NCBI RefSeq assembly: GCF_900104475.1
Contig: NZ_FNJR01000008.1
Span: 1-64,000 of the forward strand
Source of the DNA: Actinopolyspora xinjiangensis
GTDB lineage: Bacteria > Actinomycetota > Actinomycetes > Mycobacteriales > Pseudonocardiaceae
DNA: 64,000 nt
Direction of reading: 5' to 3'
Shown piece by piece: positions 8,129 to 19,734 of this stretch (within the stretch, counting starts at the first letter, position 1; the number at the start of each line of letters is the position of its first letter). A program made the position numbers and the translations under genes. The notes under the pieces were generated by a model. The model searched no databases, was not told the origin of the DNA, and worked only from the letters and a program-made list of their open reading frames with translations.

Positions 8129-9154
8129 ATGCCCACGACGGAACCTCTGACCTGGTCGAACGCCCTGACCAGCTGGCAGCTCTCGCCCTGGGACGGGCTC
8201 GTGGTGGCGCTGGCCGCGGGCTACCTGGCGGGTGTGGTCAGGTACCGGCGCGGCGGCGGGCGCTGGCCGGTACGGCACTCCGCCGCCTTCCTCGCTGGAC
8301 TGCTCGCCCTGGTACTGGCGGTCAACAGCGCGATCGGCGTCTACAGCGAAAGCCTGACCTGGGTGCACATGGTCCAGCACCTGGTGCTGATCATGGCGGT
8401 ACCGATCCTGCTGATCGCGGGGCGCCCGCTGGCGCTGTGGGCCACGGCCGACGACGGCACCACCTCGCGGCGGCTCACGGGGCTGCTCAACAGCCGTGCG
8501 GCGGGATGGCTCACCCATCCGGCCACCTCGTTCGTGTACTACACCGCCGTGCTGGTCGTCACCCACCTGACGGTGTTCGCACAGCTGCGGCTGGAGCACG
8601 AGTGGCTGCGGCACTTCGAGATCGTGCTGTACCTGACCAGCGGTTACCTGCTCTTCCTCCCCGTGCTCGGCAACGAGCCGCTGCGGTGGAAGCACTTCCC
8701 GCACCCGCTGCGCGTGGTGCTGCTGATGGCGGGCATGCTGCCGGACACCCTGGTCGGCGTGGTGCTCATGATGGCGCCCAACCCCATAGCACCGGCCTAC
8801 CGCCTGGCCCGCCCCGACTGGGGTCCCGCACTGCTGACCGACCAGCACCTCGCCGGGGCGATCATGTGGTTCTTCGGCGACGCCACCATGGCCGTGCTGG
8901 CGCTGATCACCGTGGGGATCTGGCTGCGCTCGCGCGGCCCGGAGGCGGGGTTCGGCTCGTGGCTGGAGACCGCTCGCCGAGGCGCCCTGGCCCGCACCGC
9001 CTCGGCCCCCGCCCCCGCGCTGAGCGACTCCACCGACGTGGACGCCGACGAGCGGGCACTGGCCGACTACAACGCCATGCTCGCCCGGCTGCACGGCGCC
9101 CCGGAGCCACAGCACCCCGCCCCGCCCCGACCCGAGCGGGAAGGCGAACCGTGA
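8129..9154 (+). CDS. ctaG: Cytochrome c oxidase assembly factor, caa3 CtaG family
   Basis: 341 residues, polytopic, with the caa3_CtaG (PF09678-type) pattern: repeated His/Met pairs in helices (HMVQHLVLIMAVPILL near residue 83, and LPDTLVGVVLMMAPNP and DQHLAGAIMWFFGD further on). The family assists copper insertion into caa3-type oxidase. The C-terminus is a charged proline-rich tail after the last helix. GGGAGACGAGG provides the ribosome-binding site. It is followed 145 bp later by CopA, giving a copper-supply/efflux cluster. Confidence 0.88.
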   Translation: MPTTEPLTWSNALTSWQLSPWDGLVVALAAGYLAGVVRYRRGGGRWPVRHSAAFLAGLLALVLAVNSAIGVYSESLTWVHMVQHLVLIMAVPILLIAGRPLALWATADDGTTSRRLTGLLNSRAAGWLTHPATSFVYYTAVLVVTHLTVFAQLRLEHEWLRHFEIVLYLTSGYLLFLPVLGNEPLRWKHFPHPLRVVLLMAGMLPDTLVGVVLMMAPNPIAPAYRLARPDWGPALLTDQHLAGAIMWFFGDATMAVLALITVGIWLRSRGPEAGFGSWLETARRGALARTASAPAPALSDSTDVDADERALADYNAMLARLHGAPEPQHPAPPRPEREGEP

Positions 9155-9299
9155 CCGCCCGGCGGACGTGGGACACCTCCCCTCCAGCGACAGGACAGCA
9201 CCCGGCGCGGTCGGTGGAGAGGCCACCGGCAAGTCCCCGGAAGGCGAACGGCCACGGGCCCCACGACACCCGGAACGCTCGACGGGAACGAGGGAATCG

Positions 9300-11642
9300 A
9301 TGACTTCGGTGGCACCGTCCGAGGAGTCGCGCTCCGAGGGCTACTCGGTGGAGTTGGCCATCACGGGGATGACCTGTGCCGCCTGCGCGGCGCGGGTGCG
9401 GCGCAAGCTCAACAGGGTCGAGGGCGTCTCGGCCGAGGTCAACTACGCCACCGAGAAGGCCACCGTCGAGGCGTCCGGCGAAGTGGCCGTCGAGCGGCTG
9501 CTGCGGCAGGTCGAGACGGCGGGCTACCGCGCCGAGCTCGTCGAGCCCGACGCCCCGGCCGGGGGCGATCCCGCCGAGCGGGTCCGCTACCTGTGGCGCC
9601 GCCTGGTGGTGGCGCTGCTGTGCGGGGTGCCGCTGGCCGACCTGTCGATCACGCTGGCACTGGCCCCCTCGCTGCGGTTCCCGGGCTGGCCCTGGGTGCT
9701 GCTGGCGCTGACGCTGCCGGTGGCGACCTGGTGCGCCTGGCCGTTCCACCGCCAGGCCCTGGTGCAGGCCCGTCACGGCACCACCTCCATGGACACGCTG
9801 GTCTCCATCGGCATCGTCGCCTCCGCCTGCTGGTCGGTGTACACCGTCTTCGCCCACCGGCACGCCCCGACGGCCGAGCACGGCCTGCTCGGATTGCTGC
9901 TGCGCCCGGCCGGATCGGTCTACCTCGACGTGGCGGCGGCCGTCACCGTCTTCATGCTCGCCGGAAGACTGCTGGAGGCGAAGGCCAAGCACCGGGCGGG
10001 CGGGGCCCTGAGCACGCTGGCCGCGCTCGGTGCCAGGGACGTGGCCGTGCTGGACGAGCGGGGCCGCGAGAACCGCGTCCCCGTCGAACGGCTGCGCCCC
10101 GACGACCACTTCACGGTCCGTCCCGGCGAGACCGTGGCCACCGACGGGGAGGTGCTGCGCGGGCACGGCACCGTGGACACCAGCACCATGACCGGTGAAC
10201 CCGTTCCCGTGGAGGCCTCGGCGGGCGACCGGGTGGTGGGCGGCACGATCGTCACCAGCGGCAGGCTGGTAGTCCGGGCCACCCGGGTGGGTTCGGACAC
10301 CCAGCTGGCCCAGCTGCGGCGGCTGGTCGAGCGGGCGCAGCACGACAAGGCCCGCGCGCAGCGGCTGGCCGACCGCGTCTCCGGGTGGTTCGTGCCCGCC
10401 GTGGGACTGCTGGCCGTGCTGACCTTCCTGGGCTGGTGGCTGCTCGACGCGCCGGCCGAGCGGGCCTTCAGCGCCGCCCTGACCGTGCTGATCATCGCCT
10501 GCCCCTGCGCGCTGGGGCTGGCCACCCCCACCGCGTTGTTGGCCGCCACCGGCCGAGGCGCCCAGCTGGGCATCTTCATCAAGGGGCACCGTGCGCTGGA
10601 GTCCGCCCGCGCGATCGACACCGTGGTGCTGGACAAGACCGGCACCCTGACCACCGGCCGGATGACGGTGGTGGACCTGCGCACCACCGCCGAGACCGAC
10701 ACGGCCACCCTGCTGCGGCTGGCCGGTGCGGTCGAGGACGCCTGCGAGCACGCCGTGGCCCTGGCGATCAGCACGCTGGCGCGGGACCAGCTCGGAGAGC
10801 CCGAGCCGGTCGCGGACTTCACCAGCCTGTCCGGGCTGGGCGCGCTCGGAACCGTGGACGGCCGTGCGGTGCTGGTGGGCTCGGCGCGACTGCTGCGGGA
10901 GCGGGGCAGCGAACTGCCCGACGAGCTGGAGGCCCGGCGCGTCGAGTGGGAACGCCTGGGGCGCACCACGGTGGCCGTGGCGGTGGACGGCACGGCCCAG
11001 GGGTTGTTCGCCCTGACCGACACGGTCAAGCCCTCGGCGAGCCGCACGATCCCGGCGCTGCACCGGCTCGGGCTGCGCACCGTGCTGCTGTCCGGGGACA
11101 ACGCGTCCACGGTGGCGGCCGTCGCCGGACGGCTCGGCATCGAGGAGACCAGGGCCGAGGTCCTGCCCGCCGACAAGGCCGCCGCAGTGGCGCGACTGCG
11201 GGCCGAGGGCCGGACCGTGGCCATGGTCGGCGACGGCGTCAACGACGCCCCCGCGCTCGCCCGGGCCGACCTCGGGATCGCGGTCATCTCCGGCACCGAC
11301 GTCGCGCTGGACGCCGCCGACCTGCTGCTCGTGCGGGACCAGCTCGACGTCGTGCCCGAGGCGATCACCCTAGCCCGCCGCACGCTGCGCACCGTCCGGG
11401 GCAACCTGGCCTGGGCGTTCGGCTACAACCTGGCGGCCCTGCCGCTGGCCGCGCTGGGGCTGCTCAACCCGCTGATCGCGGCGGCGGCCATGGCGCTGTC
11501 CTCGCTGTTCGTGGTCACCAACAGCCTGCGGCTGCGCCGCTTCGGCTCCGAGGCGTCCTGTCGGGACACCGCCCCGCGAGGATCGCCCACCGACGAGCGA
11601 ACGGCGGAGAATCCCCGGGCTGGCGAGGCGACCACCGTGTAG
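9300..11642 (+). CDS. copA: Copper-translocating P1B-type ATPase
   Basis: 780 residues. One N-terminal heavy-metal-associated domain carries GMTCAAC (~residue 23). Eight helices, the CPC ion site (ACPCALGLATP, ~residue 400), the phosphorylation motif DKTGTLTTG (~residue 445), TGEP in the actuator domain and GDGVNDAP in the hinge are all present. TM7/TM8 residues YN and MALSS match the Cu(I) subgroup. The conserved HP motif reads CEHAVALAI, keeping His but losing Pro. Start ATG 9300 follows GAGGGA; the longer upstream frame is untypical. It exports Cu(I) or supplies periplasmic copper for oxidase assembly, in line with its CtaG/DUF5134 neighbours. Confidence 0.93.
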   Translation: MTSVAPSEESRSEGYSVELAITGMTCAACAARVRRKLNRVEGVSAEVNYATEKATVEASGEVAVERLLRQVETAGYRAELVEPDAPAGGDPAERVRYLWRRLVVALLCGVPLADLSITLALAPSLRFPGWPWVLLALTLPVATWCAWPFHRQALVQARHGTTSMDTLVSIGIVASACWSVYTVFAHRHAPTAEHGLLGLLLRPAGSVYLDVAAAVTVFMLAGRLLEAKAKHRAGGALSTLAALGARDVAVLDERGRENRVPVERLRPDDHFTVRPGETVATDGEVLRGHGTVDTSTMTGEPVPVEASAGDRVVGGTIVTSGRLVVRATRVGSDTQLAQLRRLVERAQHDKARAQRLADRVSGWFVPAVGLLAVLTFLGWWLLDAPAERAFSAALTVLIIACPCALGLATPTALLAATGRGAQLGIFIKGHRALESARAIDTVVLDKTGTLTTGRMTVVDLRTTAETDTATLLRLAGAVEDACEHAVALAISTLARDQLGEPEPVADFTSLSGLGALGTVDGRAVLVGSARLLRERGSELPDELEARRVEWERLGRTTVAVAVDGTAQGLFALTDTVKPSASRTIPALHRLGLRTVLLSGDNASTVAAVAGRLGIEETRAEVLPADKAAAVARLRAEGRTVAMVGDGVNDAPALARADLGIAVISGTDVALDAADLLLVRDQLDVVPEAITLARRTLRTVRGNLAWAFGYNLAALPLAALGLLNPLIAAAAMALSSLFVVTNSLRLRRFGSEASCRDTAPRGSPTDERTAENPRAGEATTV

Positions 11643-11680
11643 CGGCACGGCCACCCCGTGACGGCGCCCCGCCCGGACGG

Positions 11681-12017
11681 CGTCGATTTCTCACGAATCG
11701 CCGGGTCCCCGGTGGTGCGGTGTGGCCCCCGTGCGCGTCGATTTCGCGGTTGGTTTCAGGGGGTGGGTGAACCGGTCGGGATGACGCGTGTGGAGGTGGT
11801 CGGTGCGCCTGAAGCCACACTCCGACCACCCCCGCGAGGCGAACTCCCACCACTCACACCAGCCGGCCCCACCCTCGCGGGCCGAGCTCCGACCACTCCC
11901 GCAACCCGCACCGCCGCGGGTTCTCTCGTGGTGCTCTCGCGAGGACGCCCCCGACGTGGCGTAGTACCTACTCGATGTCGGGGGAGCCGCAGCGAGAGCC
12001 CGCGAGAGGTTCCGCCA
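11681..12017. repeat. Composite structured repeat, copy 1 (includes motif pair B)
   Basis: This fills the 418-bp space between convergent copA and clpB. It starts with two copies of the CGATTTC motif (11681-11704 and 11733-11757). A C-rich stretch with repeated ACTCCCACCACTC-like units follows, then a hairpin region: CTCTCG (11923-11928) pairs with CGAGAG (12003-12008), GCTCTCGC (11933-11940) with GCGAGAGC (11992-11999), and the 10-bp CCCCCGACGT (11948-11957) with the complementary segment 11975-11984 (one G.T). A related copy sits at 21176-21448. No coding frame is credible here. Confidence 0.6.
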
Positions 12018-12060
12018 AGCGACCACTCCGGCACCCCGGCGGCAGAACTCCGCGAGGAAC

Positions 12061-14640
<2,580 letters not shown>

Positions 14641-14748
14641 TCCTCACCTCTCCGTAGCGGCTTCGTCGCCCAGCGAGGGCTCACGTTCCTGCGATACCCC
14701 GAAGGCCGCCCGACGTAACAGCCGCATCGCAGCGACCACAGGAGCAAA

Positions 14749-14769
14749 CTTGAGTCTGTCTGACTCAAC
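14749..14769. promoter_or_regulatory. HAIR element (HspR operator) of clpB
   Basis: CTTGAGT - 7 bases - ACTCAAC matches the HspR-associated inverted repeat consensus CTTGAGT-N7-ACTCAAG at 13 of 14 arm positions. It is located upstream of clpB on the minus strand, adjacent to AT-rich sequence (ACTATACAGATAC) that could be promoter. Confidence 0.88.
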
Positions 14770-14895
14770 TATACAGATACGAGCCGACTCGCGTCATCCG
14801 GTGCGGGGTGGAGGTGGAGCGGAGACAGGGCAGGGACGGAGGCTGAGCGGAGCGCCGCGCGAGAGCTCGGCCGAAACTCGGCCCCACACAAGAGT

Positions 14896-14927
14896 TCGGG
14901 GGACGTTTCGCGTGAAACGTCCCCCGA
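14896..14927. terminator. Perfect 14-bp hairpin after NmrA-like gene, with parS-like core
   Basis: TCGGGGGACGTTTC and GAAACGTCCCCCGA pair perfectly around a GCGT loop, 28 bases past the stop of the NmrA-like gene. A terminator is the simplest reading, although no T-run follows. Its centre, GTTTCGCGTGAAAC (14905-14918), differs by one base from the conserved ParB-binding parS core GTTTCACGTGAAAC, so a chromosome-segregation role is an alternative. Confidence 0.6.
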
Positions 14928-14954
14928 CGACGGCCGGTGTCGCGGTGCCGCGCC

Positions 14955-15770
14955 TCAGCGGAAGGCTTCGACGTGCTCCCGCGCCCACTGCCGGAAGGTG
15001 CGCGCGGGCCTTCCCGTGATCCGCCGAACCGTGTCCGGCAGCCCCGGGTCCCCGCCCTCCGTGGAGAGCATGTCCTCGACGATCCCGGCGGGCATGTAGC
15101 GCAGCATCCGCTGCCGGGCCTGCTCGGTGCTCAGCTCCACGAACTCGACGGGGCGGGCCAGCTCCTCGGACAGCACTGCCACCCGCCGCGCGACGGTGAG
15201 CCGCTCGGGCCCGGTCAGCGGGTGGATCCGCCGCTCGTGGCCCGGCTCGGTGAGGGCCCTGGCCGCGACCGCGGCGATGTCGGCGGGATCGACGACCTGC
15301 GACCCCTCCGGGACCTCGTGGGAATACACGCTGCCGTGTTCCCTGATCGACGGCGCCCACCAGAGCGCGTTGGAGGTGAATTCCCAGGGCCGCAGCACGG
15401 TCCACGCGAGTCCGCTGTCGCGGACCGCCTTCTCCCCGGCCAGCGCACCGCTGCCGATGAAGGAGTCCGGGTGGGTCTCGGCGAGCAGCGAGGAGACCAG
15501 CACCACCCGCCGCACCCCCTCCTCCGCGGCCAGGTGGAGCATCCCCGGAACGTCGCCCGGGGAACCGAGCAGGAACACCCCGTCCACACCCGCGAAGGCA
15601 TCCCGCAGCGAGGACGGATCCGCCAGGTCGCCGTGGACCACCTCGACCCCGGCGGGGAGGTCCGCCCCACCCGGATTCCGGGTGGTCGCCCGCACCGCGA
15701 AACCAGCTCCGTGCAGTTCGCGCACCAGACGGCGACCGATGTTTCCGGTCGCGGAAGTAACCAGGATCAT
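14955..15770 (-). CDS. NAD(P)-binding NmrA/atypical SDR protein
   Basis: 271 residues. The N-terminal dinucleotide-binding motif is TSATGNIGRRLVREL (residues 4-18), the GxxGxxG form of atypical short-chain dehydrogenases of the NmrA/HSCARG group (NAD(P)H sensor, or quinone or isoflavone reductase-like). No SDR YxxxK pair is evident, as usual in this group. The ATG at 15770 has GGAG six bases upstream; a longer frame lacks fold similarity. It is followed by a strong hairpin and stands alone as a single-gene transcript. Function: redox-responsive regulation or quinone reduction, undecided. Confidence 0.83.
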   Translation of the reverse strand: MILVTSATGNIGRRLVRELHGAGFAVRATTRNPGGADLPAGVEVVHGDLADPSSLRDAFAGVDGVFLLGSPGDVPGMLHLAAEEGVRRVVLVSSLLAETHPDSFIGSGALAGEKAVRDSGLAWTVLRPWEFTSNALWWAPSIREHGSVYSHEVPEGSQVVDPADIAAVAARALTEPGHERRIHPLTGPERLTVARRVAVLSEELARPVEFVELSTEQARQRMLRYMPAGIVEDMLSTEGGDPGLPDTVRRITGRPARTFRQWAREHVEAFR

Positions 15771-16015
15771 GAGCTCTCCGAACACCGTCTCGAAACCAGC
15801 GGGTGCACCCGCCCGCGCACAGTGACCCCCAGCGGGAGTTCGCGCCCCCGGGGCGGCACGCGGACGAGTCTCGGCCTTCGAGCGCACTTGAAGTCAACGG
15901 TGTACGGACCCCGGATCACCACCGCGCCCGGTGGCCGGAAACCGCTACCGGCACGGGGAGCCCCGCCGGAGGTCTCGCGTGAGGCGTCGTACCCGCGGCA
16001 GCGAACGACGCGAGT

Positions 16016-16879
16016 TCAGTTCGCGCCCTCGACGAACACGGCCTGCACGTCGAGCTCGATCCGCAGCGTGGTGCCGATCGCGGCGATCCCGGTACTCAGC
16101 GACTGGTTGAAGGTCATCGCGAAGTCCTCGCGCCGCAGGACCGTGGTGGCCGTGGCCGAGGCCCTGGTGCCGCCCCAGGGGTCCGGACCGACGCCGGTGA
16201 ACCTGGTCTCCAGCCGGACCGGTCGTGTCACGCCGCAGAGCGTGAGCTCGCCGTCGAGGTCCCAGCCCTCGTCCTGCCTGCGCCGCACCCCGGTGCTGGT
16301 GAACCCGATCTCGGGATACCTGGTGACGTCCAGGAAGTCCGCGCTGCGCAGGTGCTCGTCGCGCTGCGCGTTGCCGGTGTCCACGCTCGCCGCGTCGATG
16401 CTCACCTCGACCGTGGCGGACTCCACCGGCCTGGTGATCCTGATCTCGCCGCCGAAGTCGTTGAACCGGCCGTGGATGCTGCTGATCCCCAGATGTCTGG
16501 CCGTGGCACGGATCGAGGAGTGCACGGGGTCGATCCGCCAGAGCCCCGGTTCGGGCAGCTCGTCGCCGCCCCCGACCGGGGAGAGCTCCACGTCGTCCAG
16601 TTCGACGGTGCCGCCCTGCCGCACCAGCGCGGTGCGCGCCGCGGGCTGGTGCCCCAGCGCCGTGATGATCGCCGTGTAGCGCCCCGGGGGCAGCGCGTTC
16701 ACCGTCGCCGCCCCTACCGAGTCGGCCGGAGCGCGTCCCACCTGGGTTCCCGAGGCGTCCGTGACGGTCAGCACCGCCTCCGGCAGCGGCCAACCGCCAA
16801 GCGAACGGACCCGCGCGGTGACCGCCCCGCTCGGGGCCGAATCGTGCTGTTCGCCAACTTCGCCCTGGCCGAGGCTCAT
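16016..16879 (-). CDS. YceI-family protein with N-terminal Cna-B-like domain
   Basis: 287 residues in two parts. Residues ~15-95 form a carboxypeptidase-regulatory/Cna-B-like beta-sandwich (AVLTVTDASGTQVGRA, then NALPPGRYTAIITALGHQP). Residues ~105-287 are a YceI lipocalin-like domain (WRIDPVHSSIRATARHLG at its start, FLDVTRYPEIGFTSTGV in the middle), a fold known to bind polyisoprenoids in a hydrophobic barrel. No signal peptide is seen, so it is probably cytoplasmic or non-classically located. Start ATG 16879 has GGAGAGG upstream. It follows the MFS exporter of the same strand by 137 bp; the exporter ends in three related beta domains, so the two products probably act together, perhaps in lipid-like substrate delivery (inference). 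Confidence 0.88.
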   Translation of the reverse strand: MSLGQGEVGEQHDSAPSGAVTARVRSLGGWPLPEAVLTVTDASGTQVGRAPADSVGAATVNALPPGRYTAIITALGHQPAARTALVRQGGTVELDDVELSPVGGGDELPEPGLWRIDPVHSSIRATARHLGISSIHGRFNDFGGEIRITRPVESATVEVSIDAASVDTGNAQRDEHLRSADFLDVTRYPEIGFTSTGVRRRQDEGWDLDGELTLCGVTRPVRLETRFTGVGPDPWGGTRASATATTVLRREDFAMTFNQSLSTGIAAIGTTLRIELDVQAVFVEGAN

Positions 16880-17016
16880 CCGGTTGTCCTCTCCTGCGTG
16901 GGCCGCGGGGACGGCGGGCCGAATCCGCGGCTGTGGTTCGCGACGTCGCGTCGTCGGTGACCGGGAGGCCGGAAACACGCGTCCGGGCCGGCCTCCCGGC
17001 GGGAGGTCCCGCTCCA

Positions 17017-19734
17017 CTACTCCAGACCGAGGGCGATGTCGTAGTCGACGCGCTCGTCCCGCACGCTCAGGTTGCTCGCGGCGGGCGGGTAGCCCGTGGC
17101 GATCACGGTGTAGTCCCCGTGCGGGAGGTCGGTGAACTGGTACTCCCCGTCGGCACCGGTGACGGTGGAGGCCACCACACCGCCCGAGGCGTCCAGCAGC
17201 GTCACCTGGGCCTCCGGCACCGCGTGCCCCAGCCGGGCCGAGCGGACCACGCCGCGCACCTCGGCGCCGGACTCCAGGGAGACGTCCAGGGTGGCCCGCT
17301 GCCCCTCGGACAGCGACACCTCGGTGCTGGTGGGCTGGTAGCCCTCGGCGGTGACGGTCAGGGCGTAGGAACCTCCGACCAGGTCGGTGAACTCGTAGCC
17401 CCCTCCGCCGCCGGTGCGCGCGGCGGCCACCACGGAACCGCGCACGTCGGTGAGCACCACCGTGGCGTCGGGCACCGGGACCGGCCCGCTGTGGACCATG
17501 CCGGACAGCCCGGAACCGCCGGAGAGCTCGACGTCGTGGCGCACCGTGCGGCCGGAGACCGCGACCATGGCGGCGGCGGGCTGGTAGTCGCCCGAGGCGG
17601 CGATCAGCACGTAGGTGCCGCCACCGGCGGGTTTCACCTGGTAGTGCCCCTCATCATCCGAATGGGCGCGATCGACCTGATTGCCCACCGAGTCGGTGAG
17701 CGTGAGCACCACCCCCGACAGGGCGACTCCACCGGGTCCGCGCACCACGCCGTACACCGCCGGGGAGCCGTCGTCCGGGTAGAGCGAACCGGCCAGGCTG
17801 GCACCGTGCCCATTCGGAGCGAAACCGTTGTTCGGCGGTGCGGCTGACCTGCCTCCCATCGAGTCCTCCCCAACGTTTTCCACAGACTTGTCCACAGAGT
17901 TGTCCACAGCCTCGACCGGTGTGTTCACAGGGCGCTCCACCGCCTCCGATGCGTGGCCCTCACGGGTGATCGCACGGGTGATCGGCTGCGACGAACTCGA
18001 GCTACCGGTCACCGATCCGTCGCTACCACTCGGCGAGTTGTCCACAGATTCGCTCAAGTTTTCCACAGCCCGGTGCCTGCCGGCGCCCGTCGCGTCGTCG
18101 TGCTTCTCGACGGTGGTGCGCAGCGGCACCTCGCGGATCAACAGCACGGCCAGCAGGGTGACCACGGAGATGCAGGCGGTGATGAGGAACAGGTCCCCGA
18201 TGGCCTTGCCGTAGGAGTCGTGCAGGATCGCCTCGATCGGTGCGGGCAGCGCGCCGAGGTCCAGCGAGACGCCGCCGTTTCCGCCGCTCAGCGGCGGTGT
18301 CGGCCCGGGGAGGTCCGCCATCCCCTCCCTGGCGTACTCGCTCACCCGGTTGCCCAGCACGGCACCGAGCACCGAGACCCCGGCGGAGCCGCCGAGGGTA
18401 CGGAAGAACGTGACCACCGAGGTCACCGAGCCCATGTCCCTGATGTCGACGCTGTTCTGCACCGCCAGCACGAGGTTCTGCATCAGGGCGCCGACGCCGA
18501 TCCCCATGAGGGCCAGGTAGAGGTCCACCAGCGGCAACGGGGTGTCGGAGTCGATCGTGCTCAGCAGCCCCATCCCCACGGTCAGCACCACGCTGCCGCC
18601 GATGAGGAAGGGTTTGATCCTGCCGGTGACCCGGGAGATGATCTGCCCGGTCACCGTCGACGAGACGAACAGGCCGAGCACCATCGGCAGCGTCATCAGC
18701 CCCGCCTCGGTCGGGGTGTAGCCGCGGCCGAGCTGGAAGTACTGCGCCAGGAAGACCGCACCGCCGAACATGGCGGTGCCGACGGAGACCATGGCCACGA
18801 CCGCCAGCGAGACCGTGGGGTTGCGGAACATCCCCAGCGGCACGATCGGCTCGCGGACCCTGGTCTCGATGATCACCGCGAGCACCACCGCGACGATTCC
18901 GCCGCCCACGAACCCGAGCGTGGCCCAGGAGACCCAGTCGAACTGCTTGCCCGCCAGCGAGACCCAGGCCAGCAGCAGGCTCACCCCGCCGACCAGGAAC
19001 AGCGCGCCGAACCAGTCGATGGATACGTCCCGCTTGATCACGGGCAGCCGCAGCACGCGCCCCAGCACCAGGAAGGCGATCACCGCGATCGGCGCGGTCA
19101 CCCAGAAGCACCAGCGCCAGCCCAGCGGTGAATCGACGATGAGCCCGCCGACCAGCGGGCCGCTGGTGGTGGCGACGGCGAAGGTGGCGCCGATGTAGCC
19201 GGTGTAGCGGCCCCGGTCGCGCGGGGCGACCATGGCGGCCAGCACCACCTGGATCAGCGCCTGCATACCGCCCATGCCGACGCCCTGGATGGCGCGGAAG
19301 CCGATGAGCATCCCCATGGACTGCGAGAAGCCGCCGAGCACCGATCCGATAGTGAAGATCGCGATCGCCAGCTGGTAGAGCAGCTTCTTGCTGAACAGGT
19401 CCGAGAGCTTGCCCCAGATGGGCGTGGTGGCCGTGGAGGTCAGCAGCATGGCCGTGACCACCCAGGTGTACTGGCCCTGTGTGCCGTTGAGCTGGGCGGT
19501 GATCCTGGGCAGCGCATTGGACACGATCGTGGTGCTCAGGATCGCCACCAGCAGGGCCAGCAGCAGCCCCGTCAGCGCCTTGAGCACCTGGCGGTGCGTC
19601 ATGGGCTGCCCGGCTCCCCCGCTGCCGTCGGCACCGCCGGTCGCGGATGTCTCCCGCGCGGGGTGCCGAGCATCGGCGGTCTCCCCGGGCGGGGCGGCCC
19701 CCGCCTCGGTTCCCGCGACGTTCGACGTGGTCAT
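17017..19734 (-). CDS. EmrB/QacA-type MFS exporter with three C-terminal Cna-B-like repeats
   Basis: 905 residues. Residues ~45-530 form a 14-helix DHA2 (EmrB/QacA) drug exporter, including the loop signature LSDLFSKKLLYQL and the 14-TM motif-C region GPLVGGLIVD. Residues ~540-640 are a disordered Ser/Val/Asp-rich linker. Residues ~650-905 hold three tandem carboxypeptidase-regulatory/Cna-B-like domains, each with a G-Y/H-Y-x(2-3)-L/P...G-x-Y-x-x-x-A pattern (GHYQVKPAGGGTYVLIAA; GYEFTDLVGGSYALTVTA; GEYQFTDLPHGDYTVIAT). The start overlaps the marR-type stop by 4 bp. Normal DHA2 exporters end near 530 residues, so the tail is extra. The linker DNA contains six DnaA-box-like nonamers. Confidence 0.9.
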   Translation of the reverse strand: MTTSNVAGTEAGAAPPGETADARHPARETSATGGADGSGGAGQPMTHRQVLKALTGLLLALLVAILSTTIVSNALPRITAQLNGTQGQYTWVVTAMLLTSTATTPIWGKLSDLFSKKLLYQLAIAIFTIGSVLGGFSQSMGMLIGFRAIQGVGMGGMQALIQVVLAAMVAPRDRGRYTGYIGATFAVATTSGPLVGGLIVDSPLGWRWCFWVTAPIAVIAFLVLGRVLRLPVIKRDVSIDWFGALFLVGGVSLLLAWVSLAGKQFDWVSWATLGFVGGGIVAVVLAVIIETRVREPIVPLGMFRNPTVSLAVVAMVSVGTAMFGGAVFLAQYFQLGRGYTPTEAGLMTLPMVLGLFVSSTVTGQIISRVTGRIKPFLIGGSVVLTVGMGLLSTIDSDTPLPLVDLYLALMGIGVGALMQNLVLAVQNSVDIRDMGSVTSVVTFFRTLGGSAGVSVLGAVLGNRVSEYAREGMADLPGPTPPLSGGNGGVSLDLGALPAPIEAILHDSYGKAIGDLFLITACISVVTLLAVLLIREVPLRTTVEKHDDATGAGRHRAVENLSESVDNSPSGSDGSVTGSSSSSQPITRAITREGHASEAVERPVNTPVEAVDNSVDKSVENVGEDSMGGRSAAPPNNGFAPNGHGASLAGSLYPDDGSPAVYGVVRGPGGVALSGVVLTLTDSVGNQVDRAHSDDEGHYQVKPAGGGTYVLIAASGDYQPAAAMVAVSGRTVRHDVELSGGSGLSGMVHSGPVPVPDATVVLTDVRGSVVAAARTGGGGGYEFTDLVGGSYALTVTAEGYQPTSTEVSLSEGQRATLDVSLESGAEVRGVVRSARLGHAVPEAQVTLLDASGGVVASTVTGADGEYQFTDLPHGDYTVIATGYPPAASNLSVRDERVDYDIALGLE
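17876..18067. other. Cluster of DnaA-box-like nonamers inside a coding linker
   Basis: Reading the plus strand: TTTTCCACA 17876-17884, TTGTCCACA 17888-17896, TTGTCCACA 17900-17908, GTGTTCACA 17921-17929 (weak), TTGTCCACA 18038-18046 and TTTTCCACA 18059-18067. TTGTCCACA is the preferred actinobacterial DnaA box. All are in one orientation, and they encode V-D-N/K and V-E-N repeats on the minus strand. No dnaA, dnaN or AT-rich unwinding region is nearby, so this is not an obvious oriC. Confidence 0.6.

Noticed and set aside
17876-18067. Reading the DnaA-box cluster as the chromosomal oriC
   Set aside because: No dnaA, dnaN, rpmH or AT-rich unwinding region is adjacent, and the boxes are inside a coding region.
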